Positions 8,567-16,950 of a stretch of 64,000 bases of DNA are shown here, piece after piece. The notes below the pieces were generated by a model, which saw nothing but the letters and a program-made list of their open reading frames with translations, ran no database searches and was not told the origin of the DNA. The position numbers and the translations under genes were made by a program. Position 1 is the first letter of the stretch. Each line of letters starts with the position of its first letter. The stretch comes from Maribacter_C sp947494565 (GTDB taxonomy: Bacteria; Bacteroidota; Bacteroidia; Flavobacteriales; Flavobacteriaceae): the NCBI RefSeq assembly GCF_047345415.1, contig NZ_JBLFEP010000004.1, positions 496,001 through 560,000 on the forward strand, in the 5' to 3' direction.

Positions 8567-11440
8567 TTAAATCTCCATAATATAGTCAGTTAGTCCACTT
8601 TCATGCGACAAATTCATTTTTTTTCTCAAACGATAGCGCTTTACCTCCACACTACGAACAGATATATTGAGTAATGGAGCTATTTCTTTTGAAGATAGAT
8701 TCAGTCTTAGATAAGCACATAGTCGTAAATCATTGGAGGTCAATTCAGGATGTACGCCTTTAACTTTTTTAAGAAAATCTTTATCCGCATTATTAAATGC
8801 GTCCTCAAAGAATTTCCAGTCATCTGAATTATTGATGTTCCGATCTATTGTTCGAATTACGGAGCTTATTCCTGGATTTTTTACATTTTGTTTCAGTTGG
8901 TCCTTTATTGCATTGAGAAACTCGTTCTTTTTGATAATGCTCATTGTTGATATGGCCAACTCTCTATTCTTGTTCTTAACCTCTTCTTGCAGTCTTTCGT
9001 TCTTGAGCTGAACTATTTTTTTTTGCGCCTTAAGCCTTTTGCGCTTCAATCTCTTTTTACTCTCTTTCAAGAGTTGTTCTTGTTGTTTTTGATAATATCC
9101 CTTGTATAATTTATGCACAAAAATGGCCAATAAAGTGGCACCACATACATAGAGAGCGATGGCCAAGTTCGATAAATACCAGGGTCTTTTGATTCTGAAC
9201 GTATATGATGCAACATTACTGGAAACTTCGTTTCCTGCTTTTGCCCTGACTTTGAAGGTATAATTACCGAAGGGTAAATTCTCAAAAGACACACTAGGGT
9301 CTTTTGTCCAGTCACTCCAGCTATCATATTTTCCCTGAAGCTGATACTGATACCTTACTTCTGTGTATTTATCGTATTCGGGAATGGAATAGGAGAAAGA
9401 CAGGTTGTTCTGAGACGAATTGAAGTCCGCGCTCCCTTCTACCAGTACTACGTTCTCTAAAGCCGATGTTGTGGATTTTCTTGCTATTGAATTAATTCGT
9501 ACGACGTACTCTTTTGAGGCAACCTTGTTCAAATTCAATGTAAGATACCCATTCGAGATTCCTATTAAATATTTCTCATTTTTAAGTGGTGTCAGACTTT
9601 CAAATCCCAATACCCCCAAATTTTTCCTCAGATCGGAAGGAATGGCAATTTTATTGACTTCGGCAGTAGTACTGAACCTGCCCGGCCTGACTTGAACAAT
9701 ATTGCTGTTGGTGAAATACCAAAGTTGACTGTTTTCAATATCGGAAACGAAAATACCCACAGGCACATCGTTGTTATCTACATAAAACATATTCGTCAAT
9801 AGTGTATCCAATTTGAACTGGTCTTCCAAATTATGGTACTTAAAAACACCTTGGTCACAGGTATAAAGCAGGTTATCCGAGAACTTGACCAGACTAGCTC
9901 CAGTACCTTTTGAAGCTTCATTCACTACCTTGATCACCTTTCTATACCCTTCGTCAAAATTGAGCTTATAAACGCCTTTGAACTCACGATTCACGGCCAC
10001 TTGGCCTTCTGTAATAAACTCAAAAAAACGGCTAGATATGTCAAAACCTTCTATGGTATTTCTCAACTTCCAACCTTCTCCGGTTTCTTCCAGAACACTT
10101 AACCCATTGAAATTTCCTTGAAGCATGAGGTTTTCTTTCCCCGGAATGGGCTTGATATCCCAAGTTCCAGGAAAATTGGAAACAAGCTTGGCCTCTTGAT
10201 TTTCTATAAGATAAGTACCATTGTTATGTCCACAGAACAACGCATCCCCCTCCACCTTCAAAACCCAGACTTGACCTTCGGTTCCTTGAATAATATTGAA
10301 GTCCTCATGGTTCTCGATATGTTTGCTAAAAAGACCTTGATTCGTTCCTAGGTATAGGTAATCTTGGTAGAGCATGGAAGCATAAACTACCCCCAGTTTT
10401 CCGTTTTTATCAATGTATTCATTAAATGGCGAATTGAGGTTAACTACACTAACTCCATTGTCAAGGGCCAACCATAAATTATGGTCGACGTCCTCGAATA
10501 AAGAAAGTACCGTATTATTGTTCAATCCCTTTTTTTGGTTGATATTCAAGAGGATGTTCCCCTCCTTGTCGATTTGGAAAATCCCATTTGAGATTGTACC
10601 TAGAACAACAGTACCATCTTCCAGTTGTAGACTGCTATAAATATTTAGGGAAGGAATGTTGTCTTCAAAAGGACTTGTCCATTTTTCAAGAATACCGCTA
10701 TCAAAAAAATAAAAATTTCCTTTCTCGGTAACTAACAACGGCCTATCATCCATAGAAAAGATTCCCGTGACCACAGTACCACGTATTAAAGCGTCATCGT
10801 TAACCAAAACCGGCTTACCGCTTTCAATTTTAAAAAGGCCCTTATCCACACTATGGAAGAAAAGAGTTCCTTCAAAATTGAACATATGCGCTTTGGTGGA
10901 CTTCGATTCTACGACCTCTACAGACTTGTCGGAAGCATTATAGATATATATTCTTTCAAGACTTTGAAATAGCACCCAATTGTCTAGCTCCAGAATATTC
11001 CAGATTTCCTCGTCTTCCAATAGAGGTAGCTCTAAACTACTACTTATAGATTGGTATGCCAAATCTCCTTCGGCCTGCTTTTCCCAAAAGCCGAACTCCA
11101 TATAGCAGCCGGTATATATGGTATTACCTATAGCCTTGACCGAACGGATCGTAGAACCATTCGGTGATTGATATAATCGCCACACAGCCCCATTATATTC
11201 GAGAAGGCCGGTATTATTGGCGACATAGATATTCTTTTCTTCGGATTGGCCAATACCCCAATTCTGGTTTTGGGCATTGTAATCTATCGGAGTATAATTT
11301 TGAACGGGCGGAAGCTCCTGACAGGTTAAAGTGAAGGTTGCCAGAAAGCAAATCAAGATAAAACTGAATGGCTCACAGCCATATGCACCCACTCTTTGGC
11401 GAATTCCCGTATCCCTTTTTGGATTAGACGATCTCAGCAC
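8567..11440 (-). CDS. Beta-propeller/Y_Y_Y sensor with cytoplasmic LuxR-type HTH
   Basis: 957 residues. A hydrophobic signal segment near residues 25-40 is followed by about 14 short propeller blades typical of Reg_prop sensor domains, then a Y_Y_Y domain ending at about 745 (ENLPFGNYTFKVRA), one membrane helix at about 753-775, a strongly basic coiled coil (KKRLKRKRLKAQKK), and a LuxR-type helix-turn-helix at the C-terminus (LSSKEIAPLLNISVRSVEVKRYRLRKKM). Such proteins sense a periplasmic oligosaccharide and act directly on DNA, without the kinase and receiver of hybrid two-component systems. Position beside GH16 suggests it controls the beta-glucan block (inference). The start is uncertain: the GTG at 11440 lies inside the clpS end; a GTG at 11392 is possible. 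Confidence 0.9.
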   Translation of the reverse strand: MLRSSNPKRDTGIRQRVGAYGCEPFSFILICFLATFTLTCQELPPVQNYTPIDYNAQNQNWGIGQSEEKNIYVANNTGLLEYNGAVWRLYQSPNGSTIRSVKAIGNTIYTGCYMEFGFWEKQAEGDLAYQSISSSLELPLLEDEEIWNILELDNWVLFQSLERIYIYNASDKSVEVVESKSTKAHMFNFEGTLFFHSVDKGLFKIESGKPVLVNDDALIRGTVVTGIFSMDDRPLLVTEKGNFYFFDSGILEKWTSPFEDNIPSLNIYSSLQLEDGTVVLGTISNGIFQIDKEGNILLNINQKKGLNNNTVLSLFEDVDHNLWLALDNGVSVVNLNSPFNEYIDKNGKLGVVYASMLYQDYLYLGTNQGLFSKHIENHEDFNIIQGTEGQVWVLKVEGDALFCGHNNGTYLIENQEAKLVSNFPGTWDIKPIPGKENLMLQGNFNGLSVLEETGEGWKLRNTIEGFDISSRFFEFITEGQVAVNREFKGVYKLNFDEGYRKVIKVVNEASKGTGASLVKFSDNLLYTCDQGVFKYHNLEDQFKLDTLLTNMFYVDNNDVPVGIFVSDIENSQLWYFTNSNIVQVRPGRFSTTAEVNKIAIPSDLRKNLGVLGFESLTPLKNEKYLIGISNGYLTLNLNKVASKEYVVRINSIARKSTTSALENVVLVEGSADFNSSQNNLSFSYSIPEYDKYTEVRYQYQLQGKYDSWSDWTKDPSVSFENLPFGNYTFKVRAKAGNEVSSNVASYTFRIKRPWYLSNLAIALYVCGATLLAIFVHKLYKGYYQKQQEQLLKESKKRLKRKRLKAQKKIVQLKNERLQEEVKNKNRELAISTMSIIKKNEFLNAIKDQLKQNVKNPGISSVIRTIDRNINNSDDWKFFEDAFNNADKDFLKKVKGVHPELTSNDLRLCAYLRLNLSSKEIAPLLNISVRSVEVKRYRLRKKMNLSHESGLTDYIMEI

Positions 11441-11699
11441 TTAATCCAGCTTGTAGCAATCGGGTACAACGCGGTTCAAGATCACTGTACTCCCCAGTTT
11501 TTACGGTACACTTTCCATTGTGATGTACGATCAAAGAGCATTGTTCCGCTTGTTCGGCGGTATGTTCGCAGACATCGATCAATGTTTCAATAACATGTTC
11601 AAAGGTATTGACCTCATCATTAAAAAGTACGATTTCATTCTGATTCACCGTCTCTTCTTCAAGCAATAATTCTTCTGAAATTTTTTCCTTGACACTCAT
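11424..11699 (-). CDS. clpS: ATP-dependent Clp protease adaptor ClpS
   Basis: 91 residues, normal for ClpS. The core is clear: VLFNDEVNTFEHVIETL, then EQAEQCSLIVHHNGKCTVKTG. ClpS binds N-degron substrates (N-terminal Leu, Phe, Tyr, Trp) and hands them to the ClpA/ClpC unfoldase in the cytoplasm. The N-terminal tail of about 20 residues is acidic, as usual. It follows prmA by 32 bases on the same strand, a common pairing in Bacteroidota. Its last 17 bases overlap the proposed GTG start of the sensor-regulator. No clpA or clpP is in the window. Confidence 0.95.
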   Translation of the reverse strand: MSVKEKISEELLLEEETVNQNEIVLFNDEVNTFEHVIETLIDVCEHTAEQAEQCSLIVHHNGKCTVKTGEYSDLEPRCTRLLQAGLSAEIV

Positions 11700-11731
11700 G
11701 ATACTAATGGTTTAAAAGGACTTCAATGTTT

Positions 11732-12568
11732 CTAAAGTACATATTTTACGGCAACCCAATTATTCTTTTCAAAGTTTTTTTCAAACTTTAACGCTGCACT
11801 ACCACACTTTTCAGAAACGATAGCAATATCTTCTTTGTAGAAACCACTCAACAGAAGAAGGCCCTTTGGGCGTAGGCAATTTGCGTAGCTGGGAATATCA
11901 GCGAGAAGGATATTTCTATTGATATTTGCGATAATGACATCGTACTTATTGTTACCTAAAAGGTCGGCATCACCTTGTTTCACTTGAATCTGGTTACAGT
12001 TGTTTCGTGCCACATTTTCTGAGGAGTTCTCGAAACACCAAGGATCGATATCAATTGCATCAACATTGGTTGCCCCTTTCATGGCGCTTAAAATAGCCAG
12101 AACTCCCGTTCCGCAGCCCATATCCAGTACGGATTTACCTTCACAATCAAGTTCCAAGATATGTTCCAACATCATGTAAGTCGTTTCATGGTGTCCGGTA
12201 CCGAAGCTCATTTTGGGTTCAATAACAATATCGAATGGTACGCTAGGTTTTTCGTGAAATGGCGCACGAACAACACAGGTATCACCAACTTGAATGGGAT
12301 TGAAATTCGATTCCCAATTGGCATTCCAGTTTTCTTGTTCGATTTCTTTGTATTGAAAAGTGATGCTAAAATTGGTATTCCTAAGAATCTCCACTTCTTT
12401 TAGCATTTGCTCCGACCAGTCTTTTTGTTGTATATAGGCCAAGATTCCTTGTGGTTCCTCTACGAAACTTTCAAATCCGATGGCGCCCAGTTCGGCCATC
12501 AGTATATCCGAGGCGGGTTGCAAAGGTTGTACCTCAAAAGCGTACTCTATGTAAACGGTATTGGTCAT
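11732..12568 (-). CDS. prmA: Ribosomal protein L11 methyltransferase PrmA
   Basis: 278 residues, close to family length. It transfers methyl groups from S-adenosylmethionine to ribosomal protein L11 in the cytoplasm. The N-terminal substrate-binding part (residues 1-110) precedes a class I Rossmann fold with the SAM motif LDMGCGTGVLAI near 145-156, the acidic strand end NVDAIDIDPW and the IIANINRNILL motif diagnostic of PrmA. PKMSFGTGHHETT just before the SAM motif is also characteristic. It lies between tpiA and clpS on the same strand. Confidence 0.96.
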   Translation of the reverse strand: MTNTVYIEYAFEVQPLQPASDILMAELGAIGFESFVEEPQGILAYIQQKDWSEQMLKEVEILRNTNFSITFQYKEIEQENWNANWESNFNPIQVGDTCVVRAPFHEKPSVPFDIVIEPKMSFGTGHHETTYMMLEHILELDCEGKSVLDMGCGTGVLAILSAMKGATNVDAIDIDPWCFENSSENVARNNCNQIQVKQGDADLLGNNKYDVIIANINRNILLADIPSYANCLRPKGLLLLSGFYKEDIAIVSEKCGSAALKFEKNFEKNNWVAVKYVL

Positions 12569-12676
12569 TCTAAGGTTTTAGCACCCGTCGTATTGAAAAA
12601 ATAAATCTTGTTCACCACCCTTCTGTCCTTAGAGTACCGAAGGGTCGTTCATACCAAAGCTCTATGATCAAGGGTC

Positions 12677-13426
12677 TTAAATGGCCTTTATAATCGCGGC
12701 AAAATCATCGGCTACCAATGCAGCACCGCCAATAAGCCCCCCATCAACGTCAGGTTTGGAAAAAATTTCCTTTGCGTTATTCGGCTTGACACTACCTCCG
12801 TATAAAATCGAAACCTTGTTCGCAATACCACTATCGTAGGCTTGGGTAATCGTATTTCTTATGAAGGCATGCATTTCTTGTGCCTGTTCAGGACTCGCTG
12901 TCTCACCCGTTCCAATAGCCCATACAGGCTCATAGGCCAATACGATTTGGTTCCAAGATTTTGAATCTAGCGTGAATAGCGCTTTTTTAAGTTGTTCTTC
13001 TACAACCTTGAAATGATTTCCGGATTTACGCTCCTCCAATTCCTCTCCGAAACAGAAGAGTACTCGCATGTTCTTTTCTAAAGCCGCCGCCACTTTCTTT
13101 GATAATATCTCATCGGTCTCACCGAAATAAGCGCGTCTTTCGGAGTGCCCGACAATTACCGTATCGACACCGATACTCATGAGCATATCTCCTGAAATTT
13201 CACCAGTAAATGCACCACTTGGGGCAAAATGCATATTTTGGGCAATAACTTCAATAACGGATGATTCCAAGTGGCGCACCGCGACGCCCAGATTCACAAA
13301 TGTGGGAGCGACCATGACCTCGGCATCCGTGTCTGGCAGTTTTGCGGACAGTTCTGACAACAAGGCCTCCGTCTCCATTAGATTTTTGTTCATTTTCCAG
13401 TTTCCTGCTACTATTTTGCTTCTCAT
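12677..13426 (-). CDS. tpiA: Triosephosphate isomerase
   Basis: 249 residues, full length. It interconverts dihydroxyacetone phosphate and glyceraldehyde-3-phosphate in glycolysis. Visible catalytic parts: the N-terminal AGNWKMN lysine, electrophilic H94 in VGHSERR, the base E166 in YEPVWAIGTG which also carries the flexible loop 6, and the phosphate-binding LYGGSV and GGLIGGAAL near the C-terminus. It follows the DoxX-like gene by 22 bases on the minus strand. Confidence 0.98.
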   Translation of the reverse strand: MRSKIVAGNWKMNKNLMETEALLSELSAKLPDTDAEVMVAPTFVNLGVAVRHLESSVIEVIAQNMHFAPSGAFTGEISGDMLMSIGVDTVIVGHSERRAYFGETDEILSKKVAAALEKNMRVLFCFGEELEERKSGNHFKVVEEQLKKALFTLDSKSWNQIVLAYEPVWAIGTGETASPEQAQEMHAFIRNTITQAYDSGIANKVSILYGGSVKPNNAKEIFSKPDVDGGLIGGAALVADDFAAIIKAI

Positions 13427-13448
13427 TTCTGTATCGTTTGTTTAGTGT

Positions 13449-14546
13449 TTACTTCAATTCTAAGTTGTCGATGTCGTTAAAATGGACCTTTTCCATAATC
13501 GTGCCCTTCTCCAAGACCAAAACGCCTGGGTTGGAGCGTACGATCGTCTTGAGCGTGGTCTCATCAGTAAAATAAAAATCAAAACCCAGACCATGTTGTT
13601 TTACCAATTCAGCGGTCTGCTGCTCATTGGAGGCAGACATGCCAATAACCCTGTATCCTTTTTTAAGGGCACGCTCCGTCACTTTCTTTACAGCTATATA
13701 CGCCTCGCGGTTTGTTTTGCGCAAATCATAAGCGATGACCATGACCAATTTCGGTTCGTTCAACAAAGTCAGGGCAAAATCTTCCCCGTTCTGCTCAATG
13801 GTAAAATCATGAACGGGGGGTTCATATCCCTTCTGGATTTCCGTGGTTTCCGCACCAATGAACTCCCCATCGACCTGAGGGTAGTCCCCATTGGTCACCA
13901 CTATTTTTTCACCATCGGCTGTTTTGAATTTCCAGGCGTATTCTATAATAGCTTTCGGTGCATCATCCGGTACGTTCATTCCATCTTCGATATTCGCTCC
14001 GATCTTATACGGTCTAAAATCGATTACAGGCAAGTGACGAAGTACATGAACGACATAGAATCCGCAAAAAAGCAAGGCGACCACCATCATGATACGGCGA
14101 ACTTTTAGACTGAACCATGGGGCAATAAAACGGTGGCCTACGAATAAGATCAGGATAAGCACCAACAAAATCACGTCTTTGGTAAATGATTCCCAAGGGG
14201 TGAGCTTTATGGCGTCACCAAAACAGCCACAATCAGTGACCTTATTGAAATATGCCGAATAAAATGTGAGAAAAGTAAAACCTATGATCATCAGTAATAG
14301 GCTCCATACCGTAAATTTAACGCGAAAACCTACCAATAGCATCACACCCACCAACACTTCAAAGATGACTACGACAATGGAAATGGTAAGGGCGTGTGGT
14401 TCAAAAAAAGGCAGATCTAGAACCCCTTGACTAAAATATTCCTCTAATTTAAACGAGAAGCCTACTGGGTCATTGAGTTTGATAAAACCACTGATAATAA
14501 ACAATATGCCTACAAAAACTCTGGAGAAGCCTACTAAATATTTCAT
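13449..14546 (-). CDS. DoxX/MauE-like membrane protein with thioredoxin-like C-terminus (BT_3928-like)
   Basis: 365 residues. The N-terminal half has four to five membrane segments with the DoxX/MauE opening FVGILFIISGFIKLNDPVGF and a Cys pair CGCFGD in the loop after the third segment. The C-terminal half (about 220-365) resembles a thioredoxin-fold or AhpC-like domain (MVIAYDLRKTNREA, VIGMSASNEQQT, NPGVLVLEKG), but no CxxC is visible in it. The arrangement matches the BT_3928 family of Bacteroidota. The role is unknown; a redox or electron-carrier function is suggested by the two modules. It is 3 bases downstream of the DUF1599 gene and 22 bases before tpiA, so it belongs to that operon. 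Confidence 0.85.
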   Translation of the reverse strand: MKYLVGFSRVFVGILFIISGFIKLNDPVGFSFKLEEYFSQGVLDLPFFEPHALTISIVVVIFEVLVGVMLLVGFRVKFTVWSLLLMIIGFTFLTFYSAYFNKVTDCGCFGDAIKLTPWESFTKDVILLVLILILFVGHRFIAPWFSLKVRRIMMVVALLFCGFYVVHVLRHLPVIDFRPYKIGANIEDGMNVPDDAPKAIIEYAWKFKTADGEKIVVTNGDYPQVDGEFIGAETTEIQKGYEPPVHDFTIEQNGEDFALTLLNEPKLVMVIAYDLRKTNREAYIAVKKVTERALKKGYRVIGMSASNEQQTAELVKQHGLGFDFYFTDETTLKTIVRSNPGVLVLEKGTIMEKVHFNDIDNLELK

Positions 14547-14549
14547 ACG

Positions 14550-15095
14550 TCACAACTGATTTTGCTCTAGATGAATCATTGCAAAAACAGCATAGTTCAC
14601 CATATCTTGATAATTCGCATCTATACCTTCACTGACCAAAGTCTTGCCTTTATTGTCTTCAATCTGTTTTACTCGAAGTAACTTCTGAAGGATCAAATCG
14701 GTCAACGAACTCACTCTCATATCGCGCCAAGCCTCTCCGTAATCATGATTTTTGTTCTCCATAAGGGATTTGGTCTTGCCAATATGTTTATCGAACAGGG
14801 TAAGTGCCCTTGCTTCTGACAAGTCGGGTTCGTCAGCAACGCCCAGTTCAAGTTGAATGAGGGCCATTAACGAATAGTTGATAATTCCGATAAACTCGGA
14901 ACGTTCTCCCTCTGCTACTTTCCTTACCTCGTTTTCTTGAAGGCTTCTAATGCGCTGCGCTTTGATATAAATTTGATCTGTTAGGGAGGGAAGTCGTAGA
15001 ATTCGCCATGCGCTACCGTAGTCCTTCATCTTTTTCTGAAACAAATCTCGACAGCCTTTGATTACGGCATCATATTGTTCTGATGTGTTCTGCAT
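14550..15095 (-). CDS. DUF1599 protein with internal duplication
   Basis: 181 residues. Two copies of the same motif are visible: KMKDYGSAWRILRLPSLTDQI with INYSLMALIQLE, and NHDYGEAWRDMRVSSLTDLI with VNYAVFAMIHLE, about 80 residues apart. This fits DUF1599, a small soluble family found widely in Bacteroidota and in some phages. The function is not established. It opens a minus-strand run leading into the DoxX-like gene, tpiA, prmA and clpS, and is divergent from folP. Confidence 0.88.
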   Translation of the reverse strand: MQNTSEQYDAVIKGCRDLFQKKMKDYGSAWRILRLPSLTDQIYIKAQRIRSLQENEVRKVAEGERSEFIGIINYSLMALIQLELGVADEPDLSEARALTLFDKHIGKTKSLMENKNHDYGEAWRDMRVSSLTDLILQKLLRVKQIEDNKGKTLVSEGIDANYQDMVNYAVFAMIHLEQNQL

Positions 15096-15201
15096 GTATA
15101 TCGTACTAATTTGCGTAAATTTCGCTTAAAACCTTGGGAATTTCAAAGGTCGTGCTTTAAAGTCGGTTTTTCAAATCATCCCATGTCTAGTTTCGCTGTT
15201 C

Positions 15202-16023
15202 ATGACCATCAACTGCAAAGGAAACCTTATTGATTTATCGACTCCCAAAGTGATGGGTATTCTCAACATTACACCAGATTCGTTTTATGATGGCGGTAAC
15301 TACAAAGATGAAAAATCCATTTTGGCGCAAGTCGAAAAAATGTTGGCGGCAGGCGCCACTTTTATAGATGTTGGCGCCTACAGCTCACGACCAGGAGCCG
15401 ATCATGTATCAGTGGATGAAGAGCTTCAACGCATACTACCCGTGATTAGGATGTTGCTGAACGAATTTCCGGGTATCCTCTTGTCTATTGACACCTTTCG
15501 AAGTCAAGTCGCCCAACAAGCCATAGAAGCTGGAGCGGCCCTGATCAATGATATCTCAGCGGGCAAGCTAGATCATCAAATGCTACCGACCATTGCCAAG
15601 ATCAGGGTGCCTTATATTATGATGCATATGCGAGGTACGCCACAGAACATGCACCAGCTGACCGATTACCAAGATGTCGTTCTAGAGGTATTGCAGTACT
15701 TTTCGGAGCGCATGTCCGCAGCTAGGGCACTTGGAATTTACGACCTAATTATCGACCCGGGATTCGGCTTTGCAAAAACGGTAGCCCAAAATTACGATTT
15801 ACTCAAAAAGCTCGACCTATTTCAACAGTTGAAGGCACCCTTACTTGCCGGTCTAAGTAGAAAGTCGATGATTTACAAAGTTTTGGAAACCACTTCGGAA
15901 AACGCTTTGAACGGCACCACAGCCCTACATATGATAGCGCTCGATAAAGGTGCTTCGATTTTACGTGTTCATGATGTCAAGGAAGCCATGGAATGTGTTG
16001 AACTTTCGGCGCAGCTGAAATAG
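15202..16023 (+). CDS. folP: Dihydropteroate synthase
   Basis: 273 residues, full length. It condenses p-aminobenzoate with dihydropterin pyrophosphate in folate synthesis. Family signatures are complete: GILNITPDSFYDGG with the loop-1 Asn, DVGAYSSRPGA of loop 2, LSIDTFRSQV, LIDPGFGFAKT and AGLSRKSMI near the C-terminus. It is divergent from the DUF1599 gene and 51 bases upstream of cdaA on the same strand. Confidence 0.98.
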   Translation: MTINCKGNLIDLSTPKVMGILNITPDSFYDGGNYKDEKSILAQVEKMLAAGATFIDVGAYSSRPGADHVSVDEELQRILPVIRMLLNEFPGILLSIDTFRSQVAQQAIEAGAALINDISAGKLDHQMLPTIAKIRVPYIMMHMRGTPQNMHQLTDYQDVVLEVLQYFSERMSAARALGIYDLIIDPGFGFAKTVAQNYDLLKKLDLFQQLKAPLLAGLSRKSMIYKVLETTSENALNGTTALHMIALDKGASILRVHDVKEAMECVELSAQLK

Positions 16024-16074
16024 GGACAATTTTTGTCTACCTATTTTCGTTAATTTTACAAAAACTAGACAAAC

Positions 16075-16860
16075 TTGGATTCCCTGAATTTTCTTGACTT
16101 TAAGATTACCGATATCTTAGATATCATCTTGGTCGCCATTCTTCTCTACTACATTTACAAGTTGGTCCGAGGTTCAGTCGCCATCAATATTTTTATTGGT
16201 ATCGTTATCGTCTGGGGATTCTGGAAACTTACGGAACTCTTAGGAATGGAAATGATCAGTAGTATGGTCGGTGCCTTTATGCAAGTGGGGTTGATTGCAT
16301 TGATTATCGTTTTTCAACAGGAAATACGAAAGTTTCTGCTTATGATCGGCTCGACCAACTTTGCCAACAAGCGTAATTTCTTAAAACACTTTAAGTTCTT
16401 GAAACAGGAAGGTCTCAGCACAAGTATCGATGTCGATGCTATTTTGAGTGCTTGTAAGACTATGGCATCGTCAAAAACGGGGGCTTTGATGGTCATTCAA
16501 CGCAACAACTCGCTAGACTTCGTAAAATCTTCGGGCGACAAAATGTACATCGAGATTTCACAGCCCATTATCGAGAGTATTTTTTATAAGAACAGCCCCT
16601 TGCACGATGGGGCAGCTATCATCGTAAACAACTATATCGTGGCTACACGGGTTATCCTTCCGGTCTCCAATGAACGGGGCATTCCTTTACACTATGGTCT
16701 GCGACATAGAGCAGCCGTAGGTATTACTGAAAAAACAGATGCCCTAGCACTCATCGTCAGCGAAGAAACGGGAAACATTGCCTACATCAAAAATGGGGAA
16801 TTTGTTGATTATGATGACCTTATAGAGCTTTCAACCATTATCAAGGAAGATTTGATTTAA
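16075..16860 (+). CDS. cdaA: Diadenylate cyclase CdaA
   Basis: 261 residues, starting at a TTG because no in-frame ATG precedes the first membrane helix. Three N-terminal membrane segments (about 10-90) are followed by a DAC domain with D178-G179-A180 in LHDGAAII and R210-H211-R212 in RHRAAVGITE, the two motifs needed to make cyclic di-AMP from ATP. The family is anchored in the inner membrane with the cyclase in the cytoplasm. It is co-oriented with folP at 51 bases, a pairing seen in other Flavobacteriia. No CdaR or GlmM gene is next to it, unlike in Firmicutes. Confidence 0.96.
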   Translation: MDSLNFLDFKITDILDIILVAILLYYIYKLVRGSVAINIFIGIVIVWGFWKLTELLGMEMISSMVGAFMQVGLIALIIVFQQEIRKFLLMIGSTNFANKRNFLKHFKFLKQEGLSTSIDVDAILSACKTMASSKTGALMVIQRNNSLDFVKSSGDKMYIEISQPIIESIFYKNSPLHDGAAIIVNNYIVATRVILPVSNERGIPLHYGLRHRAAVGITEKTDALALIVSEETGNIAYIKNGEFVDYDDLIELSTIIKEDLI

Positions 16861-16950
16861 TCAAACGCAGAACGGTAGCGTCAATCGACCGGAATTGCGC
16901 TGTGACGCCCGTATTGTTACCCTCTTAAGGCCCCATTTGGGATAGCTAGA

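Noticed and set aside
12610..12655. Hairpin ACCCTTC/GAAGGGT between tpiA and prmA
   Set aside because: There is a long loop and no T run; it does not convincingly split the operon.
13482..14108. A 208-codon plus-strand open frame
   Set aside because: It runs antisense to the clear DoxX-like gene, has no family resemblance and is rich in residues typical of reverse-frame reading.
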